DNA of 18,071 nucleotides, taken from positions 1-18,071 of the forward strand of contig CAYMKL010000134.1 of assembly GCA_964390805.1 (NCBI GenBank). The letters are read 5' to 3'. Position 1 is the first letter of the stretch; each line of letters starts with the position of its first letter. Below are positions 1 through 5,658 of this stretch, one piece after another. Both the position numbers and the translations under genes were made by a program. The notes under the pieces were generated by a model. It ran no database searches. It had not been told where the DNA came from and saw nothing but the letters and a program-made list of their open reading frames with translations. This DNA is from CAYMKL01 sp964390805 (lineage in GTDB: Bacteria; Chloroflexota; Anaerolineae; VGOG01).

Positions 1-661
1 TCGTGGAGGTTTTATGAACATCTTGACGAACGCTTACGGCCTGAGTAGTTACTATAAATCTATTTTGGAGATCCTCATTGTCTTCCAACTCAGCGCGATA
101 ATCCTCGATTGCCTTTTTAAAAAGTTGGTATAGTTCGAAGACATTAATCCGTATCAGGATAGTATTGTTGACTTTAGTAACACGCGCTTGGGCATTCCGA
201 TCTTCAACAAAGAACTGAAAACGAATGTAGTTTTGGCAAAACTCGAAAGGTTTGGGAGAAAATGTATGAACAACCCCATTTCTTATCCCATCCCAGAGAA
301 GGAGCGGGAGCTTTTTATAGTGAACTGGAAAGAAACGAGCAATAAACTTCTCAGCATTCTCAGTGGCGTTATACTTATTCTTGTCCTTATACTTGGTCTT
401 TCCAACGTACAACGCAGATACAAATTCAAGAGCAGTGCTGATAAGGATAGGGACAGATAGGTTTCCACCACCACGAGGTGGGTCATCAGAAAACTTTCCT
501 TTGTTTTGAATGAAGTTTTCGACACCATCTAGAAAAGTCTGAATATCACCCAATAGAGAATGATAGACCCAATGAAAGCGAATCTCATTATTGCGACTCG
601 GATCTGGAGCAAAGATATAGCCGTATTTTTCTGTTTTGGTCATTTCTGCGGGGTCTTTCAT
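1..661 (-). CDS. Partial hypothetical protein with a HEPN-like R-N-x3-H motif (3' end beyond window)
   Basis: The frame is open from an ATG at 661 to the left edge, giving 220 residues without a stop, so the C-terminus is missing. The start is well supported: AGGAGGT lies seven bases upstream, while the alternative ATG at 643 has no such site. No signal peptide or membrane segment is visible, so the product is probably cytoplasmic, unlike the rest of the window. Residues 127-132 read RNGVVH, after a hydrophobic helix-like stretch (LPLLLWDGI). This fits the R-(N/D/H)-x3-H active-site motif of HEPN-domain ribonucleases, which are common in toxin-antitoxin and defence systems. The motif is short and could be chance. 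The DNA is clearly richer in A+T than the genes to the right. I do not recognise a named family. Confidence 0.75.
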   Translation of the reverse strand, partial: MKDPAEMTKTEKYGYIFAPDPSRNNEIRFHWVYHSLLGDIQTFLDGVENFIQNKGKFSDDPPRGGGNLSVPILISTALEFVSALYVGKTKYKDKNKYNATENAEKFIARFFPVHYKKLPLLLWDGIRNGVVHTFSPKPFEFCQNYIRFQFFVEDRNAQARVTKVNNTILIRINVFELYQLFKKAIEDYRAELEDNEDLQNRFIVTTQAVSVRQDVHKTST

Positions 662-668
662 TACTGTA

Positions 669-675
669 ACCTCCT
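669..675 (-). promoter_or_regulatory. Shine-Dalgarno AGGAGGT for the partial HEPN-like gene
   Basis: A perfect seven-base anti-16S match lies seven bases before the ATG at 661. It fixes that start over the ATG at 643. No convincing -35/-10 pair is visible further upstream. Confidence 0.8.
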
Positions 676-741
676 GTAGCTTTTGTTGCTTTCATGGACT
701 CTGAGGTAGTTGTCGCAGGTGTCACCCACTTGGCCGCGCTC

Positions 742-869
742 GCCCGCCCATGAAATGGGCGGGCTACGAAGTAACGCCCGGTGAACTGGGCTGGAAAGCG
801 GTAATTGGCAGTCGTTTTAGCCCTTTTGAAAGGGCGCTGCTCTGTAGCCTGGACACTTCATGTCCAGGC
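742..869. repeat. Cluster of three perfect hairpins in the intergenic gap
   Basis: Three inverted repeats lie within 128 bases. The first (742-764) has a perfect 10-bp stem, GCCCGCCCAT/ATGGGCGGGC, around a GAA loop. The second (820-835) pairs GCCCTTT with AAAGGGC around two bases. The third (847-869) has a 9-bp stem, GCCTGGACA/TGTCCAGGC, around CTTCA. None is followed by a clear T-run, so ordinary terminators are not the best reading. They look like a composite dispersed repeat of the REP/hairpin type. They lie between the 3' end of the nuclease lipoprotein gene and the start of the HEPN-like gene. Confidence 0.7.
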
Positions 870-1121
870 GAACTGACCGAGGTTTCTCGATCGTCTCCTT
901 AATCGCCGTGAGGTCGCTATTCCCATCGGAGCATCAACCACTGAACGTGATGCTGCCATGATTCTACTATAAAGGCTGGCAAATGTAAAGAGTATTTGAA
1001 CGGGAAAGCCTTGATGGTCTTTCTTTGGCATCATTTCCCGGCAAATAGGGCCGCAACGTGCAGAATGAGCCATTTGTTCTTTCGCCAGGCACGTGCCCTC
1101 ACGCGAATGCAAGTCGCCTCG
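870..1121. other. Non-coding remainder of the 662-1121 gap
   Basis: I see no gene here. Short open frames on both strands have no ribosome-binding site and no recognisable protein content. Positions 913-946 resemble a degenerate single CRISPR-type repeat on its own, which is weak. No tRNA fold, terminator or promoter stands out. Confidence 0.5.
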
Positions 1122-2108
1122 TCATGGCAGCCGCTCGCAGGCTATGCCATCGTGATCTCCATCGAGACGGTGGATATCCCCGCGTCCCAGTGATTTGCAG
1201 TACTCATAGCAGACCCGAGCTTCAGCGTGAGTGCTGAAGTTAGCACAGTTGTAGTAGTTGCCACCACAATCACACGGCGGAGGTTGTGACGGCGGTGTAC
1301 TGCCCCAAACACCACGACCATTCACTCTTGCATCTCTCTGCCACTCAAGAAACCTATCCTGGTATTTCACATCTGGCGGGTAAGTAGACACTACAGCCAC
1401 GCCCGCGTATACTAGAGAGCCGTTCACCTGATACCATTTGTCGCCATCTTGGTAATACACGTACCGTAACAACCGACCATACTTGTCCGTTTCGGACACG
1501 TCCCTTTCCAGCCGGATGGTCTTGCCCCCAACCATCTTTCGGTTGTATTCCGTGGCCTCATAGCAGAACGGCTCGCTCTGCTCCGGGGTATCTATTCCGA
1601 TGTATCGCACGCAGTAGGATCGTCCACTCAGGCTGACCTCTATCGTGTCACCATCAATGACTTTAGTTACATAAGCTGTCTCGCTGTACCACGATTTTGG
1701 TGCAGCGATAGAGCGCGACACACTGGTAGGATGTCCCCTGGCCTTAGCGCTTGGCTTGACAACTAGCGACTGTCCCACGTGGATCAGGTTGGGATTCTTG
1801 ATGTCGTTCCAAGTCACCAACTCATTTACTGTTACGCTATGCTTCCTAGCAATGCCAGAAAGCGTTTCACCCTTCTGCACTACGTGGGTGACAGCTTGTG
1901 GAGTTGGAGTTTGTGTGGGCCGCATCGGGGGCCTGGTACTGGTTGGCTGTAAGGTGGGCTTCTGCGTCCATGTTGGTCGTGATGTCGGGCTCGCGTAGGT
2001 GGAGATCTGTGAGGTGGGAGTAGGTGGCGGCAATTGGCATGATGAGGCCGATACGATAACCAAGATGATCCCCGCGAAGACTAAGGTAGGTATTTGCAAC
2101 CGCCTCAT
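1122..2108 (-). CDS. Lipoprotein with LysM, thermonuclease-like and Excalibur domains
   Basis: The predicted product is a 328-residue surface lipoprotein nuclease. Residues 1-24 form a lipoprotein signal (RR, hydrophobic core, then SASSC with the lipidated Cys at 24), followed by a Thr/Pro-rich spacer. A LysM domain spans about 75-117 (VVQKGETLSGIA... to ...IHVGQSLVV) and should bind peptidoglycan or chitin-like glycans. Residues about 143-269 are a staphylococcal-nuclease-like domain: VIDGDT (Asp152), VRYIGIDTPE (Arg168, Glu176) and DKYGR (Arg212) match the metal-binding and catalytic Arg/Glu/Arg set, so it looks active. The C-terminus (279-328) is a Cys-rich Excalibur domain with DGDHDGIACE, probably calcium-binding. 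I chose ATG 2108 because AAAGGA lies seven bases upstream; a TTG at 2126 is less likely. It follows the LVIVD gene by 49 bases, probably in one operon. Confidence 0.88.
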   Translation of the reverse strand: MRRLQIPTLVFAGIILVIVSASSCQLPPPTPTSQISTYASPTSRPTWTQKPTLQPTSTRPPMRPTQTPTPQAVTHVVQKGETLSGIARKHSVTVNELVTWNDIKNPNLIHVGQSLVVKPSAKARGHPTSVSRSIAAPKSWYSETAYVTKVIDGDTIEVSLSGRSYCVRYIGIDTPEQSEPFCYEATEYNRKMVGGKTIRLERDVSETDKYGRLLRYVYYQDGDKWYQVNGSLVYAGVAVVSTYPPDVKYQDRFLEWQRDARVNGRGVWGSTPPSQPPPCDCGGNYYNCANFSTHAEARVCYEYCKSLGRGDIHRLDGDHDGIACERLP

Positions 2109-2157
2109 TTCTGAATCCTTTGGCAAGCTACGTTGCTCACTACATTCGGAGGCTTAG

Positions 2158-4287
2158 CTACTTCTTCATCAGTGGTAAGTAGACACAATAGCGAGGTGCG
2201 CCTGTGAAAGACCAGGTGACGCAGAGACGACAGGCTGTCCCCTGAGGATTACAATTGGGAGAACAAACATAATCGTTGCTGTTCTGGATGGCCAAGACAT
2301 AGGTCCCACCATTGGGGCTGATGTGGCTGGGCAAAAGGTCAAGTGGGCCTGGATACCCTTCCCTATCATACGATATGGACGTGCCCTGCCACCACCATTC
2401 CGTTTTGTTGTCGCTCCACATCTCCAAGACGGCCTGGGTCATCTGCATACCTACATGGGGAGGGGAGAGCCTGAAAGTACGCCGATACAGATGAGTCGTC
2501 CCGTCCCAAGCTTCTGGGTTGCCATTCTCATCTGGCAGACCAATGGGCCTACAATCGGCAGGCAAGGGAGACCAATTGGGAGTAGCCCACTCATCCCACC
2601 AAACCTCTGAGCCAGGCTGCCAGGAGCTATCGGGCATGAAGTCTGGTTGATTCCACCCCAATGGTGCTGGTGGAGAGGTCACGCGAATAAGTGAGGAGTC
2701 GTCGGCTGATGTAGTCGCGTACCCAGAGAAAGCCGAGGCATCAACTCGGTAGATGCTATCCCCAGAAGAACAGCAATAGCACTCTTCCACGGGCATTAGA
2801 GTGTATCGCAGGATCGGGAGCCCTCCAGAGCCATCGGCTATGTAAATGAGACGGTTGGAGACGAACACGCCCTGGGCATAGCCGGGGCTGTCGTAGAAGC
2901 CTACCTCAACAGGATGGGCAGGGTCGCTCATGTCCAACACTCGCAGACCAGCATCGCCAGCAGCTATGTAGGCGATGTTACCAGAGCCTTGAACAGCTTC
3001 AACATCAACCTTTGGCGTTGCATAAAGGCCAAGTTGGATTGGGCTGGACAGGTTAGTTACATCCAGTATCAATAACCCTCCATCGCCAGGGCCGTTGTAA
3101 CTAAGAGCTACGTAGGCCGTGTTACCGGAGACATAGACATCGTTAGTGTAGTTTTCTATGCGATAGCGGGCAACACGCACTAAGTTGGCCGGATCACTTA
3201 CATCAAGTATCCACAGTATCCCCCACCAGGGGTAAGGCCAGGGGAAAGGCCCCCCGTCGTGATCTATGTCTCGACCAACCAGATAGGCCATATTGTCGGA
3301 GACGCAAACCCCCCTGGCAGGGTACCACCAATCTTCGTAGTAGTAATCCAGTTCAATAGGGTTGGTGGGGTCACCTACGTCCAGCACACGCAAGCCGCCA
3401 GCGCCAGCGGCTACGTAGGCAATATCATCGGAGACAAAGACATCCCAGGATGTCTTTCCCCAAGGTGTATCCCCTGGCGTGTCGTAGCAACCGACCACGG
3501 TGGGATTAGTAGGGTAGCTTACATCCACTATACAGAAATCATCATAGGCAATCGTGGTATAGGCGTAGTTGCCAGAGAGGCTTACAGACAACGCTGGCAC
3601 AGGCAATGCCGTTTGTCCCGCTACAGTTGGCGAAGTGGGCGTGGAAATATCAAGGATGGTTAGCTTCTCCCCTTCCCCTATGTAGGCATAGGCCCCTTGC
3701 ACGAAAACAGCTTGCGCCTCTCCCTCATAGCGGCCTACCAATTCAACATTCTGATAGGTAGGTATGGAGGTGGGAGTGGCCGTCGGAGTTTGAGTCGGCG
3801 CTGCAGTCGGCGTTGGCGTCTCTGATGGTGTGTCTGTGGGGGTAGCAGTCGGTGTGGGTATAGAGGTGGATGTACTTGTACCAGTAGGCATGTTGGTTGG
3901 CGTTGGCGTATTGATCGGCGTCTTCGTCGGTGTGGCTGTGGCTGCAGGAGTCCAGGTCCCAGTTGGAGGTTGCGGCGTGGCGGTGTCCGTACACACACAA
4001 GATGGCGTCCAAGTCGCAGTGAAGGTCGGCGTAGGCGTAGCTGTGTCCGTTGCTACGACAGTGGGAGTCCACGTGGCGGTAGAGGTCGGGGTAGACGTGG
4101 CGGTGTCCGTAGTCACAGACATGGGTGCCCACATTGCAATGCCTACTGCCTCTGCGTTCTGGGCACAGCCGGCCTGTATTGGCCCCACAGCGGTAGCTCT
4201 GGCCAATGGCAGGGCAGTGAAAACGAGGAGGGCGGCTACAGCCAAAACGGCAATTGTGAGTATTGCGTTAAGAAGTATCTGCTTCAT
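2158..4287 (-). CDS. Secreted LVIVD-repeat beta-propeller protein with C-terminal jelly-roll-like domain and YLPL tail
   Basis: The 709-residue product starts at ATG 4287, six bases after AAAGGAA; the open frame continues upstream but has no better start. Residues 1-33 are a signal peptide. Residues about 57-178 are a Thr/Pro-rich spacer, with WTPT recurring near 73, 93 and 112. Residues 180-495 carry LVIVD-type repeats with hallmark segments LTILDIS (209), FCIVDVS (251), LRVLDVG (299), LWILDVS (358), LLILDVT (405), LRVLDMS (448) and a degenerate seventh, LPILRYT (490). This is consistent with a seven-bladed propeller. Residues about 500-697 resemble a galactose-binding-like beta-sandwich. 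The chain ends in YCVYLPLMKK, a C-terminal motif I associate with Chloroflexota exported proteins. A strong promoter at 4443-4470 drives it. It is probably a binding or adhesion protein; its ligand cannot be told from sequence. Confidence 0.85.
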   Translation of the reverse strand: MKQILLNAILTIAVLAVAALLVFTALPLARATAVGPIQAGCAQNAEAVGIAMWAPMSVTTDTATSTPTSTATWTPTVVATDTATPTPTFTATWTPSCVCTDTATPQPPTGTWTPAATATPTKTPINTPTPTNMPTGTSTSTSIPTPTATPTDTPSETPTPTAAPTQTPTATPTSIPTYQNVELVGRYEGEAQAVFVQGAYAYIGEGEKLTILDISTPTSPTVAGQTALPVPALSVSLSGNYAYTTIAYDDFCIVDVSYPTNPTVVGCYDTPGDTPWGKTSWDVFVSDDIAYVAAGAGGLRVLDVGDPTNPIELDYYYEDWWYPARGVCVSDNMAYLVGRDIDHDGGPFPWPYPWWGILWILDVSDPANLVRVARYRIENYTNDVYVSGNTAYVALSYNGPGDGGLLILDVTNLSSPIQLGLYATPKVDVEAVQGSGNIAYIAAGDAGLRVLDMSDPAHPVEVGFYDSPGYAQGVFVSNRLIYIADGSGGLPILRYTLMPVEECYCCSSGDSIYRVDASAFSGYATTSADDSSLIRVTSPPAPLGWNQPDFMPDSSWQPGSEVWWDEWATPNWSPLPADCRPIGLPDENGNPEAWDGTTHLYRRTFRLSPPHVGMQMTQAVLEMWSDNKTEWWWQGTSISYDREGYPGPLDLLPSHISPNGGTYVLAIQNSNDYVCSPNCNPQGTACRLCVTWSFTGAPRYCVYLPLMKK

Positions 4288-4320
4288 GCCAAGTTCCTTT
4301 CTGGCCACCTGCGTACCAAG

Positions 4321-4387
4321 ACAAACGCCAGGTTCAGGGCGCACAAGAGCACGGCCTTGGCTGGCGTTGGGTTCGAGGATATCGTCT
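4321..4387 (-). repeat. Leader repeat, copy A (5' UTR of the LVIVD gene)
   Basis: This 67-base block matches 8317-8383 without gaps, about 53 of 67 bases by eye. It lies between the promoter at 4443-4470 and the start codon at 4287, so it should be transcribed as 5' leader. The outer hairpin arms survive (AACGCCAG/CTGGCGTT, 8 bp), but the inner stem has several mismatches and the T-run after it is poorer than in copy B. Confidence 0.7.
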
Positions 4388-4885
4388 GGGATGTTGCTCG
4401 ACCACGGCAAGGGCGGGCCGCGGTGCCCTGTCAACTACAGCTATTGTAGCACAGTTTGGCCTCCTGTCAAAAGGAGCAGCTAATACCACGTATTGTCGGG
4501 CAACCCGCAACAACTCATCGAGAAACGCTGGCCGTCTTTCTGAGGAGATGTGCTCCAGACTATCACAGCTAACCACTACATCGAACGAGGCATCCGAGAG
4601 AGGAAACAGCCCATCCTTGTCCACCCACAGGTAGTTGGGCGCGCCATAATCTTGCACGTCCAGAACCATGATCTCGTCCTCAGGAAGAAAACGGGTGATT
4701 GGAAAAAGGGGCTGGCCTTCGTATGTGTGAGAAAGCCCTCCCATGCCGAGGACTTTCAGCGCCTGTTTCTGCTGCTGGCCCTTGATCAGCCGGACAATCT
4801 CCCGCACGACTTTGTATTGCTGGCATTGATCAAACGGAGGGTGTAGTACATCCTTAACCATTTCACTCTTGATTACACGAGACAT
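4334..4885 (-). pseudogene. 3'-truncated class I SAM-dependent methyltransferase
   Basis: ATG 4885 overlaps the TGA of the upstream methyltransferase gene by one base (TGATG), so the two were translationally coupled. Residues 1 to about 142 look like a type-11-like methyltransferase: MSRVIKSEMVKDVLHPPFDQ at the start, the degraded glycine motif LKVLGMGGLSH, an acidic strand (EIMVLDVQDY), then FDVVVSCDSLEHI and VVLAAPFD. After AAPFD the similarity ends. The remaining about 40 residues are Arg/Pro-rich and are read from the promoter and leader of the next gene, stopping inside leader repeat A. Related proteins as I remember them continue well beyond this point, often into a glycosyltransferase part. 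I therefore call it a remnant lacking its substrate-binding C-terminal half. It could still be translated. Confidence 0.7.
4443..4470 (-). promoter_or_regulatory. Near-consensus sigma-70 promoter for the LVIVD gene
   Basis: On the minus strand a perfect -35 TTGACA (4465-4470) is separated by 16 bases from -10 TACAAT (4443-4448). Transcription would start near 4436, giving a 5' leader of about 150 bases that contains leader copy A. The -35 box lies within codons of the methyltransferase frame, where Pro-Phe-Asp of its AAPFD segment is encoded. Confidence 0.75.
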
Positions 4886-5571
4886 CAAACCCTCTTGGCC
4901 ATAATCTCTACTATTGCACTCCTGGATGGAAAGGCTTTGACTAAGACCCGATCCAAATCCTCAACCAGCTTTCTAATGCGAAAACGATTTATCTCTTCGA
5001 TTCTCGCATATCGGTAGTGCTGAGATGTGCGATCTGGATCTTTGCTGAGCGCCCAGCGCAGACGAAAGTATATGGAATCTATCACTGGGCCAAGCCAAAG
5101 AGAGCTCCTAACATCTGCTATTACCCACCCGACTTCTTTAAGTAACTCACATACATCGCCTGGTGAGAATCGGTGCGAGTGCATGTACTGGGACCATCCG
5201 ATTTTGCCAAGGAACCGATTGATGTACTCCCAGAGCGAAAACCCATTGGGAAATTCCAACTGCAGGAAACCGCCCCTTTTCATAATCCTATGAACTTCTT
5301 GCAGCAACTGTTTGGGCTGGTGGGCGTGCTCAATGATATGGGAACACAAAGCTTTATCGAAGGCCTCATTCCTAAAAGGCAGATATTGCACATCTCCCAA
5401 AACAAAATCAAACGCGGGTGATTCTTTCTTCGCGCGTCGCAGTCTCGCCTCCGCTATGTCTATACCCACGCAATACTCTACTTGGCCTATGAGCCTCATC
5501 CCCTCGCCACAACCTACGTCCAGAAGCATCATTCCCTCCCGAAATATCCAATCAACGCGCAGCGTTTCCAA
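4885..5571 (-). CDS. Class I SAM-dependent methyltransferase (Methyltransf_11 type), 5' end possibly frameshifted
   Basis: The 228-residue frame has a Rossmann methyltransferase core. LLDVGCGEG (16-24) is the SAM-binding motif I, VGIDIAEA follows as the acidic loop, FVLGDVQYLPF is motif II/III, and EAFDKALCSHIIEH is motif IV. No membrane segment is seen. Family members in surface-polysaccharide loci modify sugars or lipids; the substrate here is unknown. The only in-frame start before the core is TTG 5571, with no Shine-Dalgarno. A strong one sits upstream at 5634-5640 in front of a dead three-codon frame, and the intervening DNA encodes plausible N-terminal residues in another frame (see findings). 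The gene follows the glycoside hydrolase gene and overlaps the truncated methyltransferase, so all three are probably co-transcribed. Confidence 0.75.
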   Translation of the reverse strand: METLRVDWIFREGMMLLDVGCGEGMRLIGQVEYCVGIDIAEARLRRAKKESPAFDFVLGDVQYLPFRNEAFDKALCSHIIEHAHQPKQLLQEVHRIMKRGGFLQLEFPNGFSLWEYINRFLGKIGWSQYMHSHRFSPGDVCELLKEVGWVIADVRSSLWLGPVIDSIYFRLRWALSKDPDRTSQHYRYARIEEINRFRIRKLVEDLDRVLVKAFPSRSAIVEIMAKRV

Positions 5572-5617
5572 TGGGGCTACAAACCAATCTTACCCTCAAA
5601 TGATGTGGACTCATCAT

Positions 5618-5640
5618 CTACATCATTCTATCGCCTCCTT
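5618..5640 (-). promoter_or_regulatory. Orphan Shine-Dalgarno with aborted start ahead of the methyltransferase
   Basis: AAGGAGG (5634-5640) is seven bases ahead of ATG ATG TAG (5626-5618), a start followed at once by a stop. A second ATG ATG at 5617 opens a frame that ends soon after. The site is too good to be random and probably marks the ancestral start of the methyltransferase gene. Confidence 0.55.
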
Positions 5641-5658
5641 AAGCAATGCCGCACCCTG

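Noticed and set aside
996..1193. Short plus-strand frame in the intergenic gap and an opposing minus frame at 858-1112
   Set aside because: No ribosome-binding site, no recognisable protein composition, and the plus frame overlaps the 3' end of the nuclease gene.
4321..4387. Cyclic di-GMP (GEMM) or another known riboswitch in the leader
   Set aside because: The block is short, lacks the conserved cores of riboswitch classes I know, and is essentially one hairpin with flanks.
3830..4483. Plus-strand open frame rich in Val-Gly-Val
   Set aside because: It is the antisense of the Thr/Pro-rich spacer of the LVIVD gene. Similar Val/Gly frames occur opposite every such spacer (for example near 8900-9340 and 12540-12660). 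No ribosome-binding site or domain is seen.
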